A stretch of 64,000 nucleotides of DNA from JABMMZ01 sp040386935 (GCA_040386935.1 JAZKEQ010000017.1:1-64000); one strand, 5' to 3'; positions 31,936 to 42,078 are shown, numbered from the stretch's first letter. Translations and numbers: made by a program. Notes: a model not told the origin generated them from the sequence alone.

Positions 31936-32982
31936 TTATGGTTTAACATTTCTTATTGTAACTGCTGCATCAGGTTTTAAAAACAATATCCCGTTAATGG
32001 CGAAAGTATCTCCTATCGTTAGACCTTTTACAATTTCAACTTTATCAATACCGCGATAACCTGTTTCAACTGTAGCAAATTTTACTTTGCCATTTTTTAT
32101 AAGGGCTATTTTGTTATTGCGGGTTTCGGGAATTATTGCATTAGTTGGAACGAGTAAGGCCATTTTTTGATCATTGGCCCCTATCAGCACTTTTACAAAT
32201 GCACCGGGATTAAGTCCTGCATATTTGCCCGGAGGTAGCATAGCCCTTACTTTGATATTTCGGGTTGCAGTATTCACCTGAGGTTCTATCGCAATAATTT
32301 TTGCTGACATTAATTCGTTACCACCAATTACTGCTACATCTACACTTTTACCGACACTTATTTCTCTCGATAAATCTTCAGGTAAAACAAAATCTATTTT
32401 CAGTTGATTCACTTGTTGCAAAGTTGCCAGCACATCAGCCTGATTGACATAAGCACCCATACTCACATTGCGCAATCCTATAATACCACTGAAAGGTGCT
32501 CTTATTTCTGTTTTGCGAATTTGTGCTAATGTAAAATCAATATCGGCTTTTACATTGCTCACCTGGGTAGAGGCATTGTCGTATTCCTGTTGATTCAATC
32601 CATTAACACTTAGCAATGTTTTTAAACGTTGTTCGGTTTTTTCGGCAATGCTTAATTGAGCTTTGTATTTTTTGAGTTGTGCCTGCAAGTCGTCATCAAA
32701 CAATTTCATCAGCAATGTGCCTTCGGCTACCGGCTGACCTTCTTTGATATTCAGCATAACAATACGACCACTTGCTTCAGGTTTTAATTCAATGTACTCA
32801 TTGGCAAGCACAGTCCCTGCAGCTTCGGTGCTGTTAGTAAATCCCTGCAGTTGAGCTACCGAAACATCGATTACAACCGGGGCATTATTTTTTTTATTTT
32901 CTTTTCCGCCTGAATTTTTGCTGCCACAGGCACTTATTAAACAAATGATGAGAAGAGAAGGTAGATAGATTTTGAAATTCAT
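31936..32982 (-). CDS. RND periplasmic adaptor lipoprotein (MFP)
   Basis: A 348-residue membrane-fusion protein with lipobox CLISAC (Cys about residue 19), a lipoyl half-motif EASGRIVMLNIKEGQPVAEGTLLMKL, a helical hairpin (LSIAEKTEQRLKTLLSVNGLNQQEYDNAS), the second lipoyl half APFSGIIGLRNVSMGAYVNQ and the beta-barrel and proximal domains. It links the pump to TolC. The ATG at 32982 starts the signal peptide; a further ATG lies 15 bases upstream. A TACATTTG box is 39 bases upstream. Confidence 0.92.
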   Translation of the reverse strand: MNFKIYLPSLLIICLISACGSKNSGGKENKKNNAPVVIDVSVAQLQGFTNSTEAAGTVLANEYIELKPEASGRIVMLNIKEGQPVAEGTLLMKLFDDDLQAQLKKYKAQLSIAEKTEQRLKTLLSVNGLNQQEYDNASTQVSNVKADIDFTLAQIRKTEIRAPFSGIIGLRNVSMGAYVNQADVLATLQQVNQLKIDFVLPEDLSREISVGKSVDVAVIGGNELMSAKIIAIEPQVNTATRNIKVRAMLPPGKYAGLNPGAFVKVLIGANDQKMALLVPTNAIIPETRNNKIALIKNGKVKFATVETGYRGIDKVEIVKGLTIGDTFAINGILFLKPDAAVTIRNVKP

Positions 32983-33021
32983 TTTGCAATTAGACAATTA
33001 AAATTGGCAAAGGTTTAAGAA

Positions 33022-33029
33022 CAAATGTA
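33022..33029 (-). promoter_or_regulatory. -7 promoter box of the RND operon
   Basis: TACATTTG on the minus strand, 39 bases before the adaptor ATG, matches TAnnTTTG. No repressor gene is adjacent, so control of this efflux operon is not evident from the sequence. Confidence 0.45.
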
Positions 33030-33215
33030 CAAATAGTCTTCAAATTATTTTACAGATACAAATGGATGACCCTTCACGAACAGGGCGCAAAATTAGTTGA
33101 TTAATTACTCCTTTTACTTATTGTAAAAATGTATAGCCTTATTTATTTAACCTATTGAAAAAAGCTGTAGATAAATATTCACGTGTATCATCTACTGTTT
33201 TAGATAAAAAAACTG

Positions 33216-33223
33216 TAGGTTTG
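33216..33223 (+). promoter_or_regulatory. -7 promoter box of the papain-like protease gene
   Basis: TAGGTTTG matches TAnnTTTG and lies 18 bases before the ATG at 33242. Confidence 0.45.
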
Positions 33224-33241
33224 AATATAAAATAAAATATT

Positions 33242-34804
33242 ATGCCAATTAGAGTAGTACGCGATGATGATGCAGTAGACGAACCACAAGGACCGGGCCG
33301 CAGAGGTGGTGGGGGCGGTGGTGGTGGAATAGGTGCTTTACTGCCATTAATACTTGGCCTGTTTGGGAAAAATCCAAAAATGGCCATCCTCATAGTGATA
33401 GTGGGTGCGGCCATTTATTTTTTTAAAGGTGGTTGTAATATTGGCAATTTACCGGGCACCGACCAGCAACAAAGCGTACTGAATACCGGTGCTGAACTGG
33501 ATCCTGAAAAATTTGACAATGCCGAAGTATATGAACCGTTGGCTGAAGTGAATACCCTGCCTGAAAGAGTTTCATTGGAACAATACTGTCCTCCCCGACT
33601 CAATCAGGGACAGCAGGGAAGTTGTGTTGCCTGGAGTCATGCCTATGCAGCGCGTTCTATTTTATACTCCATGCAAAGTGGCAAAAGTCCCGAGGACTGC
33701 ACATTCAGTCCTTCATTTTTATACAATCAAATAAAATTGGAAGGTTGCCAGGGAGCCTATATCCCCAATGCCATGGAAAAAATGCAGGGACAAGGTTTAG
33801 TCCCTTTCAGTGATTTTAGTTATAACGACCAGGATTGCAGCAAACAGCCTGGTGAAGATCTAAAAGAAAAAGCTTCATCATTTAAAATAAAAGGCTATCA
33901 GCGCTTAACAGTTGGCGATGCCTCGGGATTTGGAAAAGAAAAAATAGACCTCATAGCCATAAAACAAAATCTGGCACAAGGTGCACCGGTAACCATCGGC
34001 ATGATGGTGGGCGGTACATTTATGCAGGAAATGATGGGACAAGAAGTATGGATACCTACAGATGCAGACTACGATATGAATGGCTTTGGCGGTCATGCCA
34101 TGTGTGTCATCGGTTATGATGATTACAAAGCAGGTGGTGCATTTCAAATCATGAACAGCTGGGGACCGGAATGGGGCCAGAATGGTATAGCCTGGGTTCG
34201 TTACAAGGATTTTGAATATTTTGATAAGGAGGCATACGGTTTGTACCCAATGGGCAAAGCCAATGATGTTAAATTCTCTATCAATCATTTGAAAGCCTCA
34301 TTCGGTTTATTGGACAATAGTTCCAAACAACTGATACCCCTCAATCATACCAGTGATATTAGTTTTAGAAGTTCAGTGGCACTTCAAAAAGGCACTTCTA
34401 AATTTAAGATTCAGGTAAACAACGATGCAGAATGTTACACTTATATATTCGGTTTGGAAACTGATAACAGTGTGAAAGGTTTATTCCCCTACACCCCTAA
34501 ACACTCACCATATTGTGGCATTATGGGCACACGTATTTTCCCGCGCGATTACAGTTTTCAGCCCGATGAAACAGGCACCCTTGATTATTTTGCCATTGTG
34601 GTCAGTAAGAAAGCACTTGACTATGCCGATTATTGTACAAAACTGAGCAAAAGCAGTGGCAGCCTTCAGCAAAAAATTACAACAGTATTTGGCTCTCAAT
34701 TATTGAATGCCGATTACAAAGCAACTGATACCATCACTTTTGAAACAGATGATGCCGATGAAAATTCTGTTATCGCCATGATTATTGAAGTAGAGAAGAA
34801 ATAA
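33242..34804 (+). CDS. Membrane-anchored papain-like (C1) cysteine protease
   Basis: A 520-residue protein. The N-terminus is charged and then glycine-rich (RRGGGGGGGGIG), followed by two hydrophobic stretches (about residues 29-42 and 47-61). The peptidase C1A core follows: QGQQGSCVAWSHAYAAR with the catalytic Cys, GGHAMCVIGYDD with the His and IMNSWGPEWGQNG with the Asn. A C-terminal beta-rich region (AECYTYIFGLETDNSVKGLFP) resembles DUF4384. It probably acts outside the inner membrane. Its target is unknown. Confidence 0.85.
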   Translation: MPIRVVRDDDAVDEPQGPGRRGGGGGGGGIGALLPLILGLFGKNPKMAILIVIVGAAIYFFKGGCNIGNLPGTDQQQSVLNTGAELDPEKFDNAEVYEPLAEVNTLPERVSLEQYCPPRLNQGQQGSCVAWSHAYAARSILYSMQSGKSPEDCTFSPSFLYNQIKLEGCQGAYIPNAMEKMQGQGLVPFSDFSYNDQDCSKQPGEDLKEKASSFKIKGYQRLTVGDASGFGKEKIDLIAIKQNLAQGAPVTIGMMVGGTFMQEMMGQEVWIPTDADYDMNGFGGHAMCVIGYDDYKAGGAFQIMNSWGPEWGQNGIAWVRYKDFEYFDKEAYGLYPMGKANDVKFSINHLKASFGLLDNSSKQLIPLNHTSDISFRSSVALQKGTSKFKIQVNNDAECYTYIFGLETDNSVKGLFPYTPKHSPYCGIMGTRIFPRDYSFQPDETGTLDYFAIVVSKKALDYADYCTKLSKSSGSLQQKITTVFGSQLLNADYKATDTITFETDDADENSVIAMIIEVEKK

Positions 34805-34922
34805 TATCTTTTTGTTCACTGAATAAACTTTTATAACTTTCTTATTCACTTATAGATATGTTACATTGTTTGGCTTTACCGGCATTTTAATATAAAATTG
34901 TGACTCTAAATAATTCCGAATT

Positions 34923-36503
34923 ATGAAAAAAACGCTCTTGATATTATGCCCATGCTTATTTTTATTTGCTTTTAAGGCGAATGCGCAAGTTGGCAATCTT
35001 GACAAAACCTTCGGTACGAATGGCAAAGTTTCTTCTGCCTTTCAAATATCCAATGTAAGCAATATTAATTCAATAAAATTACAGGCGGATGGCAAAATAA
35101 TAGTGCTCGGCAGTGCATTTAACGACAGCAGCAGTTACATTATAGCACGCTACCTTAGCAATGGCACTTTGGATAATTCTTTCAGTGATGACGGTTATTT
35201 GGTAAGTGATTTTGGAAAGAAAGATAACTACTGTTCAGAAGTGATTATTCACGCCAATGGACAAATGACCATCGTTGGCAGAACAGGAGGTACTGATTAT
35301 TTCTACGATTTGGCTTTGGCCCGCTTAAATGATGATGGCACTTATGACAATACATTTGGCAACGGTGGTAAATTAATTATTCATGCCGACACAGTTGAAT
35401 ACAATTTTTCTGCAGCCAATATTCAATCAGACAATAAAATAGTATTGGCCGGTTATGGCAGAAAAAGCACATTAGGAACTTACGATTTTATGGTGATGCG
35501 ATTGAATACTGATGGCAGCGTAGACAGTGCTTTTGCTACCAACGGCAAATTAAGATATGGTTACACTTCACTGAACGCAAGTGTGAGGGATATTGCACTA
35601 GATGCCAATGGCAAACTAATTGTTGTTGGCGGCTCTATCAGAGGGGCTCTGGATTCCGATTTTGCAATTGCGAGAATCAATACTGACGGCACTCTTGATA
35701 CTGACTTTAGCTTGGATGGCAAAGCAACCATTGTGTTTAACAATAACGAAGAACAAGGAGCAGCAGCTGTTACTGTACAAAAAGATGGCAAAATAGTAAT
35801 GGCCGGAAGCGCCAGTTATCAAGGCCGCTATGGTGTTGGACTCACCAGGATGAATGATAACGGCACACAGGATAACACTTTCAGTCAGGATGGCCTGCAA
35901 ACAAGAAGAGTATACAATGATTTTTATGCAAACGATATGGCCTTGGACAGTGCCGGTAGAATTTTTGTATGTGGGCAAATGTATGCAAGTGGTAAATCTA
36001 TGTTTGCGATAATGGCATTTAATGCTGACGGCAGTTATAACAATAATTTTGGCTATAATGGTCTTGATTCATTTATGATTGATTCGACCAATACTATAGA
36101 AAACTGTATGGCAATGGCTATTCAAAAAGATCAAAAAATAATAGTAGTTGGCAATACAACTCAAAACATGGGCTATGGCGGGAAAATAGGTATGGCTCGT
36201 TACAATAAAACACCTTTTCTGGGCATTCTGAATTTAAACAAAATAAGCACACCTGTATTAGTATATCCCAATCCGGTAACTGACAATATTTCGTTGCGCT
36301 ATACACTTGCACATACAGAAAGCATGACGGTTACACTGACAGACATACAAGGTAAAATACTGATGACATATACAATCGATGAGATTCAAACAAAAGGTGA
36401 GCATACACTATCTCTTAATCTTCCCGCTGATTTGGCTAAAGGTCAATACCTCATTTGTCTCAGTTCATCTAAAGAGCTAACCACTGTAAAGATAGTGAAG
36501 TAA
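34923..36503 (+). CDS. T9SS-exported delta-60 repeat protein
   Basis: A 526-residue protein with signal peptide MKKTLLILCPCLFLFAFKANAQ, about eight delta-60 repeats (DGKIIVLGS...RYLSNGTLDNSF type) and a type A T9SS sorting domain beginning LVYPNPVTDNISLRY. It should be carried to the cell surface by the type IX system. It is a relative of the cassette-borne protein at 9682-10890, which lacks the sorting domain. It is followed 22 bases later by gmhA. Confidence 0.88.
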   Translation: MKKTLLILCPCLFLFAFKANAQVGNLDKTFGTNGKVSSAFQISNVSNINSIKLQADGKIIVLGSAFNDSSSYIIARYLSNGTLDNSFSDDGYLVSDFGKKDNYCSEVIIHANGQMTIVGRTGGTDYFYDLALARLNDDGTYDNTFGNGGKLIIHADTVEYNFSAANIQSDNKIVLAGYGRKSTLGTYDFMVMRLNTDGSVDSAFATNGKLRYGYTSLNASVRDIALDANGKLIVVGGSIRGALDSDFAIARINTDGTLDTDFSLDGKATIVFNNNEEQGAAAVTVQKDGKIVMAGSASYQGRYGVGLTRMNDNGTQDNTFSQDGLQTRRVYNDFYANDMALDSAGRIFVCGQMYASGKSMFAIMAFNADGSYNNNFGYNGLDSFMIDSTNTIENCMAMAIQKDQKIIVVGNTTQNMGYGGKIGMARYNKTPFLGILNLNKISTPVLVYPNPVTDNISLRYTLAHTESMTVTLTDIQGKILMTYTIDEIQTKGEHTLSLNLPADLAKGQYLICLSSSKELTTVKIVK

Positions 36504-36511
36504 AAATGTCC

Positions 36512-36519
36512 TAAATTTG
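36512..36519 (+). promoter_or_regulatory. -7 promoter box of gmhA
   Basis: TAAATTTG matches TAnnTTTG and ends 6 bases before the gmhA ATG. An earlier ATG at 36522 is in a frame that stops after nine codons, so 36526 is the start. Confidence 0.4.
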
Positions 36520-36525
36520 CCATGA

Positions 36526-37092
36526 ATGAATGCCATCAGACAACATTTTGAGGAAGCACAACAGGTACTACAAACCTTTTTAAGCAACGACAAAAATTTT
36601 GAAGCCATAGAAAAAGCAGGAGCTGCTATGGTAACTGCTGTAAAAAGTGGAGGAAAAATATTGAGCTGTGGCAATGGTGGCAGCCTTTGCGATGCCATGC
36701 ACTTTGCCGAAGAATTGACAGGACGTTACCGCGACAACCGCGCAGCATTGCCTGCTATCGCTATTTCAGATGTCAGTCATATGGCCTGCGTAGGCAACGA
36801 TTACGGCTATGAATTTGTTTTCTCGCGTTACATCGAAGCATTGGGCAATAAAGGCGATGTACTGCTAGCCATTAGCACCAGTGGCAATTCTAAAAATATT
36901 TTGCATGCCATTGAAGCTGCAAAAGCCAAAGGCATGACAGTGGTAGGACTTACAGGTAAAGATGGTGGCGCTATGGCTGCCCTATGCGATGTAGAAATAC
37001 GCGCTCCTCATGCACCCTATGCTGATCGTGCTCAGGAAATACACATCAAAGTGATACACAGTTTGATTGATTATATTGAGAGAGGGGTGTAG
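36526..37092 (+). CDS. gmhA: D-sedoheptulose-7-phosphate isomerase
   Basis: A 188-residue SIS-domain enzyme that makes D-glycero-D-manno-heptose 7-phosphate for lipopolysaccharide core. Segments ILSCGNGGSLCDAMHFAEEL, DYGYEFVFSRYIEA, DVLLAISTSGNSKNILHAIEAAKAKG and ADRAQEIHIKVIHSLIDYIE are typical of GmhA. The partner genes for heptose activation are not in this window. Confidence 0.92.
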   Translation: MNAIRQHFEEAQQVLQTFLSNDKNFEAIEKAGAAMVTAVKSGGKILSCGNGGSLCDAMHFAEELTGRYRDNRAALPAIAISDVSHMACVGNDYGYEFVFSRYIEALGNKGDVLLAISTSGNSKNILHAIEAAKAKGMTVVGLTGKDGGAMAALCDVEIRAPHAPYADRAQEIHIKVIHSLIDYIERGV

Positions 37093-37200
37093 CTATATCG
37101 CTTCACTCCGTGTAAGCTCCCCAAAAAAGAGTACGTTTAGGAATTTTACAAAAAAGTATTAATCCCGAGTAAATAATTGAAACTGCATTTATAAAAAATG

Positions 37201-37238
37201 AAAATCGCCCTAACAAATTTCTTTGCTAGAGCGATTTT
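37201..37238. terminator. Bidirectional terminator between convergent genes
   Basis: AAAATCGCCCTAACAAA and TTTGCTAGAGCGATTTT (37201-37217 and 37222-37238) form an imperfect stem with loop TTTC and A/T-rich flanks. It separates gmhA (plus) from the large T9SS protein gene (minus). Confidence 0.7.
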
Positions 37239-37261
37239 ATCATAAACGTACAACCTTATCT

Positions 37262-40200
37262 TTATTTATTGAGTACAATATTCTGTGTCGTAATTTTATT
37301 ATCAGTTAGCACTTTAACAACATATATGCCATTTGACAATTCCGACAAATCAATACTAATACTATTGGAATTAACTGTTACAGTTTTCACAATGGCGCCT
37401 ACTGCATTGTAAACATATACAGTAACTGATTCATGCATATTGCCATTGACTGTAACATTGAAAATACCTTGTGTAGGATTTGGATAAATTGAAATTAATT
37501 GTTCAATGTTATTAACCGCATTGATATCTGTAGCTAAAGTGACGCACTTTGTTTGAGTGCATTCACAACCCAATGAATTTTCAGCTATCATGGTTACGCA
37601 ATATTTACCGGGTGCCGCAAAAGAATATGACAAACCTGCATTTGCTGATGTTAAAGTATTACCATCTCCAGTCAACCAAATATAATTGATACCACTTGTA
37701 CTGCCTCCGGTAGGGGTAAACTTATAGGCTGTAAGTGAGGTGGTATAATCGCGTGTTAGGTCAAAATTACATGTAGTAGGTAATGGATTGACGTTCACTA
37801 TTTTTATTAATGAATCTGCACATCCTCCTTCAATAGAAGCTTTCAGTTTAACAGTAAACGACTGTGTTCCAACACCAACTGTATAGGAATGCTTAGGTGA
37901 TCCATCATTTGATTTATAAGTATCTCCAAAATCCCAATCATAGGTAATTTTACCTTGGGTAAAATCTGTGCGATTGGTAAATTGAACATCAGTTCCGGCA
38001 CATTGATCACTAAATTGAAAGTCTACTGCCGGCTGAACTCCTACATAAACAGTTTGCATTACTTCATCTTTACAGCCATTGTTTAATTCAGTAGATAATT
38101 TAACATCTGTCAGCCCTACATTAAACCACTGTTTAAAGGGGCTAAATACCATTGAAGTAAACCCATCACCGAAATCCCAATTAGTAGTTTTAACTGATTC
38201 TCCGGATGGAATAATTGTAGTATTTGTAAATGGTGTTAATGTTCTGCTACAAGTAAATGGATAGGTAAAATCTGACTTAGGTGAAGCTTTTACATTAATC
38301 GGAACGACCATTGTATCAACACAACCAAAGTCTGAAATTACTTTAAGCTTAACATTTTTTATGCCTGCCGTTAAGAAATCGTAAGATGGTTCCTTAATGG
38401 TTGACATATTACCGGCATCATTAAAGTTCCAATTATTACCAAACTCGCCCTGAGAAATAACAGAAGAATTGCTAAATAAGAAAGATTCATTTTCACAACT
38501 TCCTGAAACGTGTGTAAATAACGCTTTTGGCTTTGCAAATTGATAGACATTCTTTTTAATTATATTTTTACATCCATTGCCCGATGCTGTAAGTGTAACT
38601 GAATAGCCTCCCGGCAATGAATAAAGCTTAGTTGGATTAACTGCTGTAGATGTTGGAGATCCATCACCAAAGTCCCAAACATAAGACAATGTTCCTGAAC
38701 CGATATAGGTCAAGTTTGTCAGTTTAATGGCTACACCTTCGCAAGCATTGGTTGGTTTAAAATTAGCTGTTGGAATTTCATTTACTTGCACCACTTTAGT
38801 AATACTGGTTTCATACCCATAAGGTGAAGTAATAACGGTTAATTTTACGTTGTATGTACCGGGCCCGGGGAATATGTACGCAGGGCTTGTTGCATCTGTT
38901 TCAGGTCCTTGTCCAAAATCCCATTGACTTAACAAAGAACCAGTGGATACAGTCGAGATATTCTCAAAAAATACTTCATCTTTATCGCAAACCAAAGTTG
39001 GGAATTTAAAATCTGGAACACCCTGTGGTGCTACAAATACCAACCTTTGATAGGTTGTGTCGCATACTATGATGTAATCTATTATCTTCATTGAAATAAT
39101 AATAGAGCTATCTACCAGACTTAAATCAGGTGTAAAGTCAATTCTCAAATCTGAAGAACTTGTAGGGGCAACAATATTAAACATTGAAGAAGGCAAGGCC
39201 ATTCCCGACAAAGTTCTAGCACTTACTGTAGCACTCCATTTGTTGGTATTATTTAATCCCCCTAAATAATCTCCATTATTATATCCCAATGTTGATGGCG
39301 GAGTGATATTATAAGAAATCCTTTGGCTATTTGTAGTAACATCCGGTTTACCTGTAATATCAAAATGCGCTTTAGGTGCTGATGCCATTGTATCCAATGT
39401 TACATTGCCTCCACCCGGTGCAATTTTAATATTGAACGTATACGTCAATGTATCATTCGATGGTTTATCATCTGCATTTGCTAAAAAGAATTTTACAGTT
39501 TGGATACCGGTTTTGCTAAATTTTATTGGTTTAAAAGTAACAGTACCGGCACTATTTACTGAAATGGCATTAGTAACAGTTTGAGCAGATATTATTACAC
39601 CATTTACAGATACCATCAAATCAAAATCTTTAATAGGAACAACAAAATTATTTTTTATAGTAATTGTAGGAGAAACAGTATAGCCTGAACACTCATTTGC
39701 ATTGGGTGAAAAATCACTCGACAAGCTTTCTATATCTAGAAAATTTTCTAATGCCCCACGATCGTTTTTATACGTATTTCGCGCAACCTGATTAGCGTCT
39801 TTATTATTTAAGGGATCTAAAGGAATATTATTTTGATTCATTAAAGCATTTGAGCGCAAATCGCAACTTGTCGGAGCATTCCATAATGGATTCCCAAAAC
39901 TTTCATTTGACCCTGCAAATCCTAACCCTTTCCAATCAGTAAAAGTTCTTGCGCTCCCCGAAGGACAATACCAATATTCATAGCTAATGCTACTTATGTA
40001 ATATGAATTTCTATCCCATTTAATGTTTGCTGGTGTTGAATTGTAAGTATAAGCCGGGTAGGCGCCATAATTACCTTGAATATCAACAATATTACCTTGA
40101 ACATTTACCTGGCTATGATAATACATATAGCAATAAATTCCATAGCCAGTATGGCTCGAATAATTTGAATTAGTACCATCAATTTTTATAGTATTTTGTC

Positions 40201-41914
40201 TGATATTGGCTATATATGAACCGCTATTAAATGAGTAGGCATAAATTCCATAAGTGTTGTAATAACCTGAGTTATTGCAAATTAGATTATCTGTAATATT
40301 TACATTGTAATTGTAGTAATTGTATATAGAATAATGGTACCCAATAGTTGTATTTTTATTATTTGTGATCTTATTCCTTTGAATATTGTAATTACCATAA
40401 AAATAGGTATAAATATCATACATGTAATAATAGCCTGAAGTATTGTTATCTATAATATTATCCGTAATATTATAAGTGCCATAGTAGTAGGTATACAAAT
40501 TATAAGTGTAATAATAATTTGATGAGTTATCTTTTACTATATTTCCTGAAATATTAATAGGATATGTACTGCTTGCATATTGTGCATAATAGGAATAAAT
40601 TCTATACGTATAATAATAAGAGTTCTTATTGTTTTGAATTAAGTTATTATTAATCTCTTGAACTCCTGAAGGAGTTTGAGGATAATAATTTCGAATACCA
40701 TACCAATAATATCCGCCATCGCAATTCTGTATAGTATTATCATTAAACTTATAGGATGCAGAAGTATAGCCATTGTACCATCCATGAAAATTATAACTAG
40801 ATGATGTAGATACTGAAACATCATTATTATTGGCCATATTGCCTATAAGATCAAAAAATGAATTATAAAAATTATACCCTAAGTAAAGGTTGGTTGACGC
40901 TACTATATTTTCAATATTATTATTGCTTAATGAAAAACGAAGGGTTGAATTGCCATAACAGTAATAGGTATAAAAAGCATATACAGTAGTCGGTGCACTT
41001 GAAACACTAGCGCCTACATATGGCCAGTCGTGCAGATTGTTGTTATCAATTAAGCTAACTCTGGAGCTAGAATAGGAATAATAGGAATAAATCCCAAATA
41101 AAGTAGAAAAACAATTGTAAGATGTTGCATTACTTCTTGAAATATCATTGCCTATAATTTGATTGCCATTTGTATAATAATTCCGAATGGCATAGTAGTA
41201 AAAGTTCTGAATGCTATTATTGCTAATTGTATTGTTCTGTGCTACTGAACTATAACTTGAATTACTTCCCTGTATAGCAATACCAAAAGTTGGCCCGGGA
41301 CTATTGGCATTTGTTGTGCGCATCAAATTACTATCAATGGTATTATAAGAACCATGGTTGGTTGAGCTAGTTATTGTTCGTGATGTAGCTGAAGTTGAAA
41401 ACGCGATGTATGCCCCACCGGAAGTAGATGTTGACGTTAAGTTAGAGAATTCAATTGTACATTTTTTAATCGCATTATAATCTGCGCCATTCCAGAATCG
41501 AAACCCTTGAGCATTGGTACTGTTCATAGTATTTCGAACGACTAAATTATTAAATGTTATATAGTCTGCGCCATTCATTAAAAACACACCATCTGCCACA
41601 CTGCATGCATAATACTTACCATTGCCATTGATAGTAATTGTACTTGTAGTTGAAGCCCCTGCAATTGGCGTAAATTGAATTTGTGCTCCTGATTGGCTTG
41701 TTATCACATCAACCACAACACTCCCACTGATACCATTGGTTGTAATATCATTTCTAAAGTCAATCCAGGATGCGTAATTTGTTCCACCAGTAATAGAGCC
41801 ACTATCAATGGTGTAAGTCCCGGCCAATTGGGCCGATAGTGCTGTTGCACTGCCAAAAATTAGTGATAGAAAAAATAATTTAAGGTTGTTTTTTGTTTTG
41901 TAGATTCTTTCCAT
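37262..41914 (-). CDS. Giant T9SS surface protein: Tyr-rich beta-helix plus PKD domains
   Basis: A 1550-residue secreted protein. After a signal peptide (to about residue 29, SAQ) comes a right-handed parallel beta-helix of roughly 600 residues rich in Asn and Ser. Its middle (about residues 360-600) has rungs of 27-28 residues, such as TDNIIDNNTSGYYYMYDI, in which about 30 percent of residues are Tyr. Then follow a CARDB-like segment, six PKD-type domains with WDFGDG motifs, and a type A T9SS sorting domain (ISIYPNPTQGIFNVTVNG). Target is unknown. The divergent neighbour is a Crp/Fnr regulator across a structured 224-base intergenic region. Confidence 0.85.
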   Translation of the reverse strand: MERIYKTKNNLKLFFLSLIFGSATALSAQLAGTYTIDSGSITGGTNYASWIDFRNDITTNGISGSVVVDVITSQSGAQIQFTPIAGASTTSTITINGNGKYYACSVADGVFLMNGADYITFNNLVVRNTMNSTNAQGFRFWNGADYNAIKKCTIEFSNLTSTSTSGGAYIAFSTSATSRTITSSTNHGSYNTIDSNLMRTTNANSPGPTFGIAIQGSNSSYSSVAQNNTISNNSIQNFYYYAIRNYYTNGNQIIGNDISRSNATSYNCFSTLFGIYSYYSYSSSRVSLIDNNNLHDWPYVGASVSSAPTTVYAFYTYYCYGNSTLRFSLSNNNIENIVASTNLYLGYNFYNSFFDLIGNMANNNDVSVSTSSSYNFHGWYNGYTSASYKFNDNTIQNCDGGYYWYGIRNYYPQTPSGVQEINNNLIQNNKNSYYYTYRIYSYYAQYASSTYPINISGNIVKDNSSNYYYTYNLYTYYYGTYNITDNIIDNNTSGYYYMYDIYTYFYGNYNIQRNKITNNKNTTIGYHYSIYNYYNYNVNITDNLICNNSGYYNTYGIYAYSFNSGSYIANIRQNTIKIDGTNSNYSSHTGYGIYCYMYYHSQVNVQGNIVDIQGNYGAYPAYTYNSTPANIKWDRNSYYISSISYEYWYCPSGSARTFTDWKGLGFAGSNESFGNPLWNAPTSCDLRSNALMNQNNIPLDPLNNKDANQVARNTYKNDRGALENFLDIESLSSDFSPNANECSGYTVSPTITIKNNFVVPIKDFDLMVSVNGVIISAQTVTNAISVNSAGTVTFKPIKFSKTGIQTVKFFLANADDKPSNDTLTYTFNIKIAPGGGNVTLDTMASAPKAHFDITGKPDVTTNSQRISYNITPPSTLGYNNGDYLGGLNNTNKWSATVSARTLSGMALPSSMFNIVAPTSSSDLRIDFTPDLSLVDSSIIISMKIIDYIIVCDTTYQRLVFVAPQGVPDFKFPTLVCDKDEVFFENISTVSTGSLLSQWDFGQGPETDATSPAYIFPGPGTYNVKLTVITSPYGYETSITKVVQVNEIPTANFKPTNACEGVAIKLTNLTYIGSGTLSYVWDFGDGSPTSTAVNPTKLYSLPGGYSVTLTASGNGCKNIIKKNVYQFAKPKALFTHVSGSCENESFLFSNSSVISQGEFGNNWNFNDAGNMSTIKEPSYDFLTAGIKNVKLKVISDFGCVDTMVVPINVKASPKSDFTYPFTCSRTLTPFTNTTIIPSGESVKTTNWDFGDGFTSMVFSPFKQWFNVGLTDVKLSTELNNGCKDEVMQTVYVGVQPAVDFQFSDQCAGTDVQFTNRTDFTQGKITYDWDFGDTYKSNDGSPKHSYTVGVGTQSFTVKLKASIEGGCADSLIKIVNVNPLPTTCNFDLTRDYTTSLTAYKFTPTGGSTSGINYIWLTGDGNTLTSANAGLSYSFAAPGKYCVTMIAENSLGCECTQTKCVTLATDINAVNNIEQLISIYPNPTQGIFNVTVNGNMHESVTVYVYNAVGAIVKTVTVNSNSISIDLSELSNGIYVVKVLTDNKITTQNIVLNK

Positions 41915-41949
41915 ATATATATTGTTTGTTTAAAGTTGAACATTAAAGT

Positions 41950-42029
41950 AAAGTGCTATATGATGGATTTACAAGTACTCAAAAAACATAAATGTACAAG
42001 TTAGTTTTAAATCCACCATATATCACTTT
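41950..42029. repeat. 22-bp inverted repeat between divergent genes
   Basis: AAAGTGCTATATGATGGATT followed by TA (41950-41971) is matched in inverse orientation at 42008-42029 with 20 of 22 positions identical. The 36-base centre contains ACAAGTAC and GTACAAGT. It lies in the 224-base region between the giant T9SS protein (minus) and the Crp/Fnr gene (plus), where it could be a large operator or a looping element. Confidence 0.65.
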
Positions 42030-42078
42030 GGGAGAAGTATTATCTGCTGCAATCATAGATATTAAGATGTAAATAAAA

